DNA of 64,000 nucleotides from Quillaja saponaria (lineage: Eukaryota; Streptophyta; Magnoliopsida; Fabales; Quillajaceae): contig CM055605.1 in the NCBI GenBank assembly GCA_029379385.1, forward strand, positions 14,171,001 through 14,235,000. Direction: 5' to 3'. The translations under genes were made by a program, and so were the position numbers. Shown piece after piece: positions 13,449 through 23,749 of this stretch. Under the pieces are notes generated by a model that was not told the origin of the DNA, did not search any database, and saw only the letters and a program-made list of their open reading frames with translations. Each line of letters starts with the position of its first letter. Within the stretch, counting starts at the first letter, position 1.

Positions 13449-13690
13449 TATCAAAATGAAATATTTGAAATGTTCAAATGATTTATATTTCAAGTTAAAT
13501 AGAAACTAGTTAAGTATTAAATCTCCTAGATAAGATCAAGGAAGGTTATTTAAAGCTACGAATTCTTAGATAACTCATAAGAGAATGTGATTCTCATTTA
13601 GTTAACTTTTCTTAAAGAACACCATAAGTGGTGTGTTTACAAGAGAGATCTTAACATATTACATATGATACAATCTTAAAAAGTTATAAT
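13449..13690 (+). pseudogene. Copia integrase core remnant
   Basis: In one frame, through many stops, the translation follows the copia integrase core: 'NEIFEMFK' (for SETFE.FK), a relic of '..KLVKY.IS..IRSRKVI.SYEF' (for KK.K.LRSDRGGEYLS.EF), then 'LTFLKEHHKWCVYKRDLNILHMIQS' in pieces (for LTPPGTPQ.NGVSERRNRTLLDMVRS). The catalytic aspartate of the RSDRGGE motif is not preserved. The gene is dead and has no start or end. Confidence 0.65.
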
Positions 13691-14518
13691 AATTTTCCAA
13701 TTGCTTTCTAAGACCACAATTAGTTTACTTATATAGTTTCATCTGAGTTTATACATAAAACTCTATATTTGATATAACATAGGAGAAAAATATGATCATA
13801 ATCCTTAAGATTTTAGGATTTGTTAGGATATTAATTTTGTCTCACACCAAGACAAAATTGTTTGTTTTGAAAACATACTATTTTTCTTGAAAAAAGATAT
13901 TTTTTTTTCTAGAAGTAGTAAACTTTTAAAAGAGGTTCAAAAGTCACAATTTATAAATCAAACTGAAAGATATATAAGTAAAATAACCTTAAAATACACA
14001 AACTCTTAGTAGTTTTGAAAAATACCAAAGGTGAACTTTGGAAAATGAGATTTCTCATAGTTAATAACCTTAAGGTAAACCTTATAGATGGTAAGAAACT
14101 TTCATACTAATAGGACCTAATATTTGACATTATTCAAACTTGGTTATATGTCGTAAATTTTAATGGACTTTATTTACTCAAACAAAAGGTATTGTACCTT
14201 AATTGACCTTACTAATAGTATTGTACTTACTGGCTATGAAAAGAATGGGTCTATAGAGTAAAGATGAAAAGGTAGAGATCTTTTGTTTAGTAATGTTAAT
14301 AGTGAACAATTATAAGCAAAGACAATCATTGACTGTGATATAATGTTTTGTTAATAGTCTATAAAGATTTTACTTGTAAAGGTTACACATTCAAGCTTTG
14401 AGACATGAGATGCCTCTAATGGAAATCATAACCAAATATCTCATTTGAAACAAAGAATATTATAGCAACTAATAAGTTTTACATCTAGTGGTAATGACCA
14501 CGTAGTGTGTAAACTTCA

Positions 14519-14635
14519 ATGTTTGGTTTTATGAATTGAAACAAGTTTTTCCGAAATTGGTTCATCCAATTTGTTATCAATATTAAAAAGTTTGATATAC
14601 AAAATAATATGGATAAATCAAGATTGTCAATAAGA
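14519..14635 (+). pseudogene. Copia reverse transcriptase remnant
   Basis: The frame beginning at 14519 reads 'VNFNVWFYELKQVF', corresponding to the KL..SLYGLKQA motif of copia RT. It is followed by 'KKFDIQNNMDKS', where the family has a K..GF.....DPCVY segment. The downstream YVDD catalytic motif is not recognisable. It lies between the integrase and RNase H relics, as expected. Confidence 0.55.
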
Positions 14636-14951
14636 CTAGTGGGAATATCATAATTATTTTAGCTGAAATATAAAAAAATACTACACATTAAGAATGTTGT
14701 ACGTATGTAAAACCAGTTAAGAAGTTGTTTGATAATAGTTATAACTATTAGATTTGGAATCTAATATGTATAATAAAAGTACTGAATTCTATGTGCGAGT
14801 TCAACAATTGAAATGGCTAATTGGAATTATAGTATAGAAGATGCTATTACAAATTTTAATATTAAATCTTAATAATTTCTTATCATGTTTGGATAACCAA
14901 GTTCGTTAATAAACTTAAGAAGCTCTTACCATTAAAACATCTAGTAGCATG

Positions 14952-15175
14952 TACTATGACAATAGGGCAATAGCTCAAGCCTTAGAACTTTGGTCTCATA
15001 AGAGGTTTAAACATGTGAAATTATGATTCCAAATATGATTTAAGAAATCATATATAAAAAGAATTTATATGATTTTGCAAAGATTAGATCAACAAAGAGA
15101 TTTTAGCAAATTCACTAGCTAAAGCAAAGCTAGTAGCTCAATCGGCATCTTGGAAAGATGAGTATTAGATACATG
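14952..15175 (+). pseudogene. Copia RNase H remnant
   Basis: The frame starting at 14952 reads 'YYDNRAIAQA...WSHKRFKHVKL', matching the CDN..AIA.A...H.R.KHI motif of copia RNase H. It is followed by a decayed C-terminal tail. At least five in-frame stops are present. It ends about 30 bases before the polypurine tract, the normal position for this domain. Confidence 0.75.
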
Positions 15176-15193
15176 ATCGATTGTCTTTAGTTC

Positions 15194-15203
15194 AAGTGGG
15201 AGA
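15194..15203 (+). other. Polypurine tract of copia G
   Basis: aagtgggaga directly precedes the LTR start tgttag at 15205, the usual plus-strand primer arrangement of plant copia elements. Confidence 0.85.
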
Positions 15204-15204
15204 T

Positions 15205-16185
15205 TGTTAGTAGTAAGCCCTAAAGCCAATGACATGTGATGTTGTGGCATATTATTTTATATATAATCTTATTCATATAATTATTAATAAATATTAATAT
15301 TCATTTAATTGAATAAGTGACAAACAATATCATATATAAGAGTTATTAATTAACCATCATGAGCCCAAAGAATTAAAGTAATGAAAATAAGCATTATGAT
15401 GAGATGTATTTCTTTTAAGCTTAATTCTTAAATGTTCATAATTATAAGATCACTAAGTAGGGCATTAGTGAATCTGGATAGATTAGTACATATCTAGTTG
15501 GCTTAAAGAGTTGACCGTGACTGATCTCATGGTCACTTATGTATGAGACACTAAAACGGATATATAGGCTGCTCATTAGAGAATGAGTTCACTAAATTGA
15601 CTTAAATGAGAACATCTATATGGAGTTTCTCTACATGACTACATGCCAATAGGTGGTTCTCATGTTACAATTGTGCAATGACTTGAGACATTATAATTAT
15701 CTTGTATGTACGTCATTATACTTTGATACTATTTCTGATTCTATTAATGAGTTACCTAAGAAGTAATAATTGGGTATTACCACTTGCATATGGAGGTATA
15801 TGAATATAAAATAAATGATCTATCACTCTTAGTAGAAAAAGAGAGAATGTTCTATCTGGTCTATAAAAGATTTAACTTAAGTCTATGGCTATAGCACGGT
15901 AGATATTAGAATATGAGTTTTTAATTTCTCCAATAAAGTTATAATTTTAAGATTAGACACATGATTAAATTTAGGTTTGATATTATTTCTATACCCAAAT
16001 AGATTTAATCGAGATATTGCATGATAGAAGGATTAAATTGCATGATAACTATTAACGAAAATGTTCAAAAGGTTCACAACCATATTCAAACTATTATGGG
16101 TAACTATCATGTGCTGTAAGGCACCAATATTGACTTATAGGAAACCCTGATGATTAACTAATTAATCTTAATTAAAGAGTTAATT
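15205..16185 (+). repeat. 3' LTR of copia G, truncated
   Basis: It aligns with the 5' LTR from its first base (tgttagta) up to about 16185, where similarity stops. The last ~730 bp present in the 5' LTR (9160-9889) are missing. It shows the empty site for the hAT-like insert. Confidence 0.8.
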
Positions 16186-16260
16186 AGAAAGAGAGATTCA
16201 TTTAGTTGTCATCAAAAATAAAATTTTAAATTAGAATATCAAATACCTTTTTAATTCAAT

Positions 16261-16595
16261 ACATAGTATTTTCCCACTTAGCACAAGCTAACCGCTCAAT
16301 CACAATGATGGACTTGGGTGGGCATAAACTGCCCCGCTTAAGTCCTTGTCATCTGTCATCCTTATCAAGGATGACACATAGTACTTTTCCTACTCAGCAT
16401 AAACTAACCTCTCACATCACAATCACCGACTTGGGTAGGCATAAACTCCCCCACTTAATTCCTTGTCATCCTTATCAAGAATCACATATAATTACATAGT
16501 ACTTTTCCCACTCAGGACAAACTAACCGCTCACATCACAATCACCGACTTGGGTAAGCACAATCTCCCCTACTTAATTCCTTGTCATCACATAGA
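16261..16595. repeat. Three-unit tandem repeat, ~115-118 bp
   Basis: Units start at 16261, 16376 and 16494, each opening acatagta.tttcc and containing gacttgggt and ccttgtcatc. Weaker single relatives occur near 16795-16870 and 16930-16970. The 64-codon open frame at 16305-16499 is just a read-through of the repeats. They lie next to a minus-strand primer site, so they are probably part of an LTR element's leader. Confidence 0.85.
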
Positions 16596-16644
16596 ATTTG
16601 GGTTGCAATATCTTGAACCCACATGGTCTGAGTACTACTGGATC

Positions 16645-16657
16645 GGCTCTAATTCCA
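16645..16657 (-). other. Decayed minus-strand primer-binding site
   Basis: Plus-strand ggctctaattcca is the complement of tggaattagagcc, two changes from the initiator-Met primer site tggtatcagagcc. A sequence ending ggttaca on the minus strand (16661) precedes it, as an LTR end should. Confidence 0.6.
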
Positions 16658-16660
16658 ATT

Positions 16661-17000
16661 TGTAACCATCTAGGGTATATGCTAGATCAAGTGTCCTTGA
16701 CCCCAATAGGACCAATCACAATTATGGCTCATTGAAGCCCATTAAATAACTAAGATCAACTTAGTATACACATTATATGGGACTCATCATATATCAATCT
16801 CTCACATCAAATTCACATACTTGAATAGTCATAAACTCCCCCACTTAAGTCATTGTCATTCTCACTATTGCCCACACATAATTGTCTAGATATACTTCAC
16901 CTAGTATACACCTAATGTGAGACTCGTCACAAGCCAACATCTCACCTCACAATCACAGCCTTGGTTCGCCACATATTTAATCTCTAAATTGAGTTTGTTT
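16661..17000 (-). mobile_element. Minus-strand short LTR relic
   Basis: The segment lies immediately upstream (minus sense) of the primer site. It contains 'tatgctagatcaagtgtccttgac' in pieces and 'cccattaaataactaag', familiar from short plant LTR repeats. The outer end is uncertain. With the short tandem-repeat leader it could be a TRIM-like or very truncated element; no coding domain is visible. Confidence 0.4.
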
Positions 17001-18022
17001 CAACTGTTGAATGCAAGAAATGATTGGTTTGTTTTATTTAGACAAATATGAAGAAGAAGAAAATGAAAACAACAATCACAACAAATAACAAGATCTACAA
17101 TACCAGCGGGGGTTTTGAGATATAACCATCCCAATAACAAGATCTACTTCATGTACTTTCTCATAAATTGAAATCAATGATTTTGTGCGTGGTGGCTAAA
17201 GTGGGTGGTGGGGAAAATTTTTTCTTTTAATTTTTAGTAATTGTTATCATTTTCTTTTAGGAAAAATTTGAGTCTTACTTCTATTTGTATATACTTCTTT
17301 ATACAGGTCATATGATAGAATTTTTATTTATGTCATGTGAGTAAGTCATTTCATCTTCCATTTGTCATGTCAATATCAATCATTTTTCATTATTTTGAAC
17401 CTAAGATGATGGTAAGGACTAAAAAAAAAATAAAAAAAATTTCATCAATTTTTCCATCTGATTGTTTAATTTACCTACCTAAGGTTAAACATTCATTTTT
17501 TCCGTAAATTTTCATTTAAAAAAAAAAAAAAAAAAACATGCCAAGCACCTGTCTTAATTAATAGTCGAAAAATATTAATCCTCCAAAATAGAAAAATTGA
17601 AATTTGGGGTAAATTAGTTATGCTTTTTTATTCAAGCTTAAATAAAAATTTTAATGTATATTCAACTGTCCATAATTAAGAGATTTATTTTTTTCATTTT
17701 TAAGTATTTTTCTAAATTTCTCTAATTGTTTAGTATACCTTTATTAAATAATTAAGACAAATGCAATGATAAAATAATTATTTTTAATAATACTTGATGA
17801 GATGGAATATGATTTGAACTATTAGTCAACCAACCCTTTTATGTCTTTTGGACTTTCCCTACAAAATATCACAAATGGACGAAATATTGAAACAAATTTT
17901 AAATATGGACTATTTTAAGAATGGACAAAAGAAGCACTTCGTAAATTCCTTGAAGTGTAGAGAATCTCTTCATTCTCTCTTTTTTCTTTTTCTTTTTCTC
18001 TTTTCCTTTCCTTTTTCATTAT
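17001..18022. other. Gene-free AT-rich stretch
   Basis: Poly(A)/poly(T) runs (for example 17518-17537) and T/C-rich runs (17970-18015), but no coding similarity on either strand. Confidence 0.5.
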
Positions 18023-18580
18023 GACCACTTTTTTTTGGTAAAATAATTAGTGTACTTTGATAAAAAATAATTAGTGCACTTCTTTGATAAAATAATTAGC
18101 GTACTATTTTTATAATAATAAATGTAAAATGATACTTCTAATCCTTAAATTTTTACATGTTTTTTTAGTTTTTTTTATTTGAGATTTAAATTCATCAAAA
18201 ATTTAATTAATAAGAAATTAAACTATTCAAGTTATAATAATAAATTTCTTAATAATTAAATCTTCCTAATTTTATTATCATTTTGCATTTATTATTATAA
18301 AATAATTAGTGTACTATTTTTGGTAAAATAATTGGTGTATATTTTTGATAAAATAATTAGTGTACTTTTTTGGTAAAATAATTAGTGCAGTTTTTTGATA
18401 AAATTATTAGTGTAGTATTTTTATAAATAAATGCAACATGATAATAAAATGAAGTTAAATCTAAAATACATGTAATAATTTAGGGATTAAAAATGTCATT
18501 TTGAATTTATTATTTTAAAAATGGTACACTAATTATTTTATGAAAAAAATGCACTAATTATTTTACCAAAAAAAGTGGTC
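18023..18580. mobile_element. Hairpin (foldback/MITE-like) element
   Basis: The left end (gaccacttttttttggtaa) and right end are inverted copies, and the inverted similarity continues inward. The 'aaaatgatac.tctaatcc.taaat' block at about 18127-18157 matches the complement of about 18465-18500. The block at 18272-18320 matches the complement of 18395-18452. A 25-bp step containing 'aaaataattagtgtac' recurs five times in direct orientation at 18294-18415, and three more times near the left end. The element would fold into an almost complete hairpin. I could not define a target duplication, so the superfamily is open. Confidence 0.75.
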
Positions 18581-19830
18581 TTAAAAAAATAAAATAAAAA
18601 GTCACGGGTGGGATATGGGGAATGAGAATAAGTGCATTCAGAAGAAACAAAAAAAAAGAAAAGAAAAGAGAGTGCAAAGATTCTATGCACTTTAAAAGCA
18701 GGTCCATGGGAATTGGGTCTACTTTGTGTCTTCAAGATACGAAGTCTTGGTGACTGGACTGCTGAGTTGGATTCTAATTGGGTCATTCTTCGTGCGTTGA
18801 ACCACGAATGTAGTTTTGGTCACTTCAGTTAAGTTTTAAAGTAGTCTATTTTTACAATTTATTTCAATATTTAGTTTATTTATGGTGTTTTTGTGACTTT
18901 CCCCTTCAATCCCTAGTTCTTCTCTCCTCCTCCTCCTCCTCAACAGCTTCTATAGTTTTCTGCACTGTGTTTATGATTGCTTAGTTTGTACTTTGATGAA
19001 TTATAATGAAAACTCCCAAAAAACATGCATGTGTCCGTTATTCATAGCATATTTTGTGAAGGGAGAGCTGATGAATTTTGAGCTAAGGAAGGATGACTTA
19101 GAAGCTTCAAGGCCCTATCCTAATTCCATTATCAAATCATAATAAAGAGCTTCATAATCCCAATTACAATTAACATTAAAATATTTCATATCCTCATACT
19201 CCATCAACATGCCAAGAAAAAATATGCTTTAAATTACAAAAAACCCAGCATTGCCTTCTCTTGAAATTGAGAAGCTTCCTTCCAAATCATCACCTCATCT
19301 TTTGATGCATATGAATTTTTCAAATCAAGAAAATCACAAGGAAACCATACAATGCAAATGAACAGCTGAAACATAAGTTGCCACTAGGTTTCTTTTAACA
19401 AAACCAAACTAATGTTGTATCATAAAATTACAGATAACAAGTATGAATTGCAAGTTAAAAGTTCAGTCTAGATAACTTTTTTTTTTTTTTTGTGGGGGGA
19501 GGGAGAGACTTGAATCATGAAAATGGGGGGAAAAAACAAAAAGAAACAGGATAGAGACTAAACAACTGAAAAAGTAAACCAACGAGGAAAATTAAGAAGG
19601 CAGGAACATTTACAAAATAAAATACCAATCCACACCAGTGTTGGGGTTTTGGCGGGAGGGGGATGAAACCAATCAACCTTACTGGATGTACTTGTAAAAT
19701 GTTTTTCCTGAACATGTCCATTTGAGAGAAAACCACAACAACTACAAACGAGAGATAACAAAGTCCCAAAATATGTACAGTGACTTGCAGGTACCAGATA
19801 ACATGACAAATTATTGAAAGAAAAGCTGTT
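18581..19830. other. Region 3' of the F-box gene
   Basis: Should contain the 3' untranslated region of the minus-strand F-box gene. Minus-strand aataaa-type signals (plus-strand tttatt) occur near 18855 and 18875. Short antisense and sense ORFs (18538-18786, 18632-18832, 19515-19919) are low-complexity or overlap the F-box 3' end, and have no recognisable similarity. Confidence 0.4.
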
Positions 19831-21066
19831 TCATTTCTGTCCACTAGACCATGCCACAAGGCTGTTGACATGTGGTAGGTGTGAATTATACAACGGAAAA
19901 CAACCGTTTTCCATCTCAACCTTTCTCATTAGTTGAAGCTTGAAGTCATAAGAATAGAATGAGCCATTTTCATCCCTCTTGAATATCATCTCTTCATTGA
20001 TTCTTAAACTCATAAGTGGAACCATGTCCAATATGCAACCTGCTGTGATACTGTGATGCTTAATCCAAACTTCCCCGGTTATACCTTTTAAAATCCATAT
20101 ATCTATGTGATTGACTTCAGCTTCATGAGTGACAAAACCTAGGTAACCATTTATCTCCACAAGGCCATCATATATCCTGCTGCTTTTGGGTAATACTATA
20201 GTGTGAAACTTTTCCTCGTCTACTTCTATTGACACTATGAAGTCATTATGATCAATTTTAGGAACCCAGTGCAACGCTCCAATTGCCGAAACAGGTTCAT
20301 ATCCAAACCATCCAAAAAGTCCAAAAGAAGGTCCATTGAATTCTCTCCAACATCTTGTTTCAAGATTTAGTATCTCGCAACTGACAAATCCCAACTTATC
20401 ACGAAACAAGTGGATCACTTTGTACTTTCCGGTATGACTGCTAAAAGCAAAGCCATAAGATTCATCGTGAGTAGGGTAGATAGTACCAACAGGAAGTGAA
20501 ATCTGCTTCCTAGTCACAGGATTTAGCACCACTAATGCACCTTTTTTCAGTTTATTATCAAGCAAAATCAGACCATTGCATGTAGCCCTAATTTTTCCCA
20601 GGCAGCTTATATTATACCCTTTTATGTTACTCTTTCCATCTTTGAATTCCACAAACTGGATGCAGAACATTGATGTAGGGTCTAAGATTGGTCGGCTGAG
20701 AACAGGGACAGATGTTGATTGAAGATATTTTGCTTCCACTGAGAATGTTTGTGGTGATTCTATTGGGATTGATGACTGAGGAAAATAATATGATTTTTCT
20801 TTAACAAGAGGTGATAAAAATATCAAAACAGATGCGGACCGGTCAAGATGGTCATCAACAAACATGGGGCTGTTGATTATATTATACCATGGCTTACAAA
20901 CAAACCTTGATTTCTGAAGAGAGTCGAGAGGAAGTCTTACAAGGATGTTTGAGACGCAATCTTTTGGAAGATATGGGACTAGAGTCTCTTCTTTCTTCTT
21001 GGAGAGTGCTCTCTTTTCCACTATTTTTAGAAAGGCAGCATTTCCGATCCCCCCTGATTTGTCCAT
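19831..21066 (-). CDS. F-box protein with F-box-associated (FBA) domain
   Basis: A complete 411-residue frame, the only long intact gene in the window. Residues 33-74 form an F-box: 'LPKDCVSNILVRLPLDSL' then a 'RFVCKPWYNII' helix, the SKP1-binding motif. The rest resembles the plant FBA region: 'ATCNGLILLD' at 161-170, 'VLNPVTRKQISLP' at 180-192, 'YGFAFSSHTGKYKVIHLF' at 204-221, W240, 'GALHWV' at 263-268 and 'DIWILKG' at 322-328. By family knowledge it should be the substrate-recruiting subunit of an SCF E3 ubiquitin ligase; the target cannot be inferred. Length is typical of F-box/FBA proteins such as those related to Arabidopsis At3g07870. The ATG at 21066 is the first of this open frame, and a good splice acceptor sits 28 bases upstream. 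No frameshift or premature stop is present, in contrast to every transposon gene nearby. Confidence 0.93.
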   Translation of the reverse strand: MDKSGGIGNAAFLKIVEKRALSKKKEETLVPYLPKDCVSNILVRLPLDSLQKSRFVCKPWYNIINSPMFVDDHLDRSASVLIFLSPLVKEKSYYFPQSSIPIESPQTFSVEAKYLQSTSVPVLSRPILDPTSMFCIQFVEFKDGKSNIKGYNISCLGKIRATCNGLILLDNKLKKGALVVLNPVTRKQISLPVGTIYPTHDESYGFAFSSHTGKYKVIHLFRDKLGFVSCEILNLETRCWREFNGPSFGLFGWFGYEPVSAIGALHWVPKIDHNDFIVSIEVDEEKFHTIVLPKSSRIYDGLVEINGYLGFVTHEAEVNHIDIWILKGITGEVWIKHHSITAGCILDMVPLMSLRINEEMIFKRDENGSFYSYDFKLQLMRKVEMENGCFPLYNSHLPHVNSLVAWSSGQK

Positions 21067-21100
21067 TACGCTTTCTCAATTTCACTCTTAACTCCTAAAG

Positions 21101-22490
21101 GAAACGAAAAAACGTTACTTCTTCAAACAATTATGTTGTTAAGTAAAAAAACATGTAAGAGATAAAAAAAGAAGTATATAGTCCAAAGATGCAACCATAA
21201 TTTAGACTAAGCCAGAGTAGCAAGATCCGGGAGCTACATCACATGGATATAAACCATTTTTGCAGAAATTAAAATAAATTAGCATATACCAGAAAATTGT
21301 ATTTCAAAGGTTAAATAAAGAAGTCAGTATTCATTTATGGTACAAAAAGAACCCAGTATAGGTTAAAAAATAAGTCATTATTTTGTGTCTCTGAAATACA
21401 GAAGTTTTAAGTTTCAAGCGTTTGTTTTATTGGTGCTGAGTATTCCATAAAAATCAAGTTGTGTCTTCATCAAAATAGATAAAGCCGTTAGTGTTGATCA
21501 ACCTGCCATACTTGCTGAGCTAAAAAGTAATTCAATGTGAAGTTATAACAAACGGAAAACACCTTGAAAGATGATTTCTGAATCCTATTATTGTTAGCCA
21601 TGATGAAGTGGTCATCATACTATTTTATGCCTAAAATAACAGACCTACTTTATAGTCTTGTTATGGAGCATGGAGTACTTTGCCACACATGAAATAGCTC
21701 ACAACAGATAATTAAAGAAACATACTTCCTAGTCTATTTAATAACATCATCGACATTAGATGCAAATATACGATACATAAAGCAAATAAATCTTTCAAAC
21801 ATAAAACAAAATTTCAATTGTTAAAAAAAAAAAAAAAAAAAAAAAACAATTAATGAGAGTACTTCGTTTGATGATTGTATGAAACTACTACTCATAATGA
21901 CAATCTGAATCTAGACAGATTGGAAAATCTTTACTCGCTGCTCAACCTTTTCAGTATGTCTAGGCTATGTTTTAGTCCATGAAAAGAAGTGAAAAACTGA
22001 ATCTGATACAGTTGTCAGAGTATCAAGAGTAAGAGTCTGCATTGGTGTGCCAAGGTGAGAATTCAAACTGAAGGTCTACGAGTTAGGTCCCAATCAAAGG
22101 CCAGAAGAAAAGGGATCTAATATGTAACTGCAGCAAAGTGGTTGGCCACTTAAGCCAAGATAGTCATACTGTATGAAGGATGATGCTGACAATGATGGTG
22201 ACAATTGTGCAATTCTTCTGCAGTGGAATATCATGGAGATATCTAAAAACAAGAAAGGTATAAAAGTGTCCTGTCATGAAGAGTTGACCAAGCCTAATAC
22301 TAATTGTTTTGTTTTGTTACGAAGCAAAGATATCCACGTGGTTTGTCCTATTCAGATATTCACAAATCACAACCATAGATAATAGATTCAGGTAGTTGTT
22401 TACATGTTTTTTTCCAGGAAAGAATATTTTGATGACATCCAAAAGAAATGGGATGTTTAGTGTCCTTTGATAATGGTTCTACATGCAAAA
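21101..22490. other. Non-coding stretch upstream of F-box ATG
   Basis: No convincing coding sequence. It has a long A tract at 21822-21846. Small ORFs at 22173-22382 and 22360-22599 overlap on opposite strands and show no domain. Confidence 0.45.
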
Positions 22491-22496
22491 TCACAA

Positions 22497-23190
22497 TGTT
22501 GGGACTGTAGAGAATCAAGACATTTGAAGGAGCTGTTTGAAGTTTGTGAGGTGTGGCTTTTGTCCCGAAATTGTGTAACAAATATAATTTCTCATACAAT
22601 TAGGCTAGAAGGGCAGCACACTTTTAATTGTGGGTGGACTCATGGAAATCACACTCATGAAAGCAGAAGTATGTTGTGGGTACACATTGAGGGGTAACAC
22701 AACTGCTAAGACCTCAATGGACGATCAATGAGGTAAGCCAAAACTTCCCCTACATGGCTGATTTACCCCAGATGACGAGGGAACTCACCTGCAAAATGCA
22801 GCAGAGTCTCGCCTTATTACTGGACTTGGTTGGTGAACCATGGCTTCTCAGTCATAGAGTATCTGAATTTCCATGACTTGCTAATGCAAATTCTTCATCT
22901 GCAGACGACCTAAACGTAGCAGGATAGAGAAAAGAGTACTTGGGAAAATTTTTAGGTTTTGCTTTGCTTGTAGTTTATATATATAAAGGCAGCTAAGGGT
23001 TTGATATGTTTTTTCAGAGTTTTTGAGTAGGCTTATATTTTCTCCAAGAACAAAATAGTGAATTTCGATCTCTCCAGTGAGGATGTAGACTAGATTGATC
23101 TAAACCTCGATACATCTTATGTTCTTTCTTTTGCTTGTTTTCGTTTTTCAGTTTTACATTTCATCCTATTCTCACTTTTGTTTTAGCATC
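22497..23190 (+). mobile_element. Possible solo copia LTR
   Basis: Starts tgttgggactg, contains a tatatataaaggcag TATA-type box near 22976-22990 and, about 70-130 bases later, a leader resembling copia R-U5 regions (ctccaagaac, gatctctcc, gattgatctaaacc). No primer site follows, and I could not find a matching 5-bp target duplication, so the right end is approximate. Confidence 0.4.
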
Positions 23191-23740
23191 ATCAAAGACC
23201 ATTTTTTTTCTTTTAGTTACTAGAAATTATTAGATAATTGATTAACTGGCTATTCTTTTTTATATTAATTAAGAATCAGATTCTAAGCATCAATATTAGA
23301 AAAGATGAAAACTAAGTAGGAAAAACGGAAAAGAAACATAGTAGGAAAAGACAAAATCAGAATTTCAAGGCTTTGGGAGTAGGGAATAGAAGGAAAATAG
23401 ATGAAAACAGAGAGACATAGAAACCAAAGACAACAAGTAGAATAAGATAAAGAGAAAGAAAGAATTCTCTAGGAACAAAAGAGGAAAAGGAAAAGGCAAA
23501 GAAAACATAGAGAAGGGATAGAAATAGGAGTCGAAAACAGACTAAACATAGTCAAGCACTCGCCTTAAGTGCCCGGCACATGATTGATGGTACCCAACCT
23601 GGACTTATGCAAGTCATTAGAGCTTTTAAGCCTTCCAATCAAAGTCTGAAGTATATAAACAGGTCAAAGGAGCTACCCTGATCATCGCTTGAAAACTAAA
23701 GTGTTTATTTCTTATTAAGGTAGAATGAATAGAGCATTAA
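23191..23740. other. Purine-rich non-coding stretch
   Basis: Long A/G-rich sequence (about 23290-23560) followed by a less AT-rich block 23560-23660. No coding similarity was seen. Confidence 0.4.
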
Positions 23741-23749
23741 GTGTATTAA

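Larger units (their letters stand above)
7132..16185 (+). mobile_element. Degenerate Ty1/copia retrotransposon (G)
   Basis: The element has a 5' LTR (7132-9889), a tRNA-iMet primer site (9891-9903), an internal region with integrase, RT and RNase H relics in that order, a polypurine tract (15194-15203) and a truncated 3' LTR (15205-16185). The order integrase then RT defines it as Ty1/copia. No frame longer than about 60 codons survives inside. The 5' LTR is about 1.74 kb after removing a later hAT-like insertion. The right end is broken, so no target duplication can be read. The internal part 9910-13400 is very AT-rich; I could not place gag or protease in it. Confidence 0.8.

Noticed and set aside
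16261..16595. Regular repeats that could suggest a CRISPR-like array
   Set aside because: Units are ~115 bp, adjacent and diverged along their whole length, with no short repeat/unique spacer pattern, and the context is plant retrotransposon DNA.
19515..19919. 134-codon minus-strand ORF overlapping the F-box 3' end
   Set aside because: Out of frame with the F-box gene, low-complexity and hydrophobic; it overlaps the intact C-terminus, so it is likely a chance frame in the 3' UTR.
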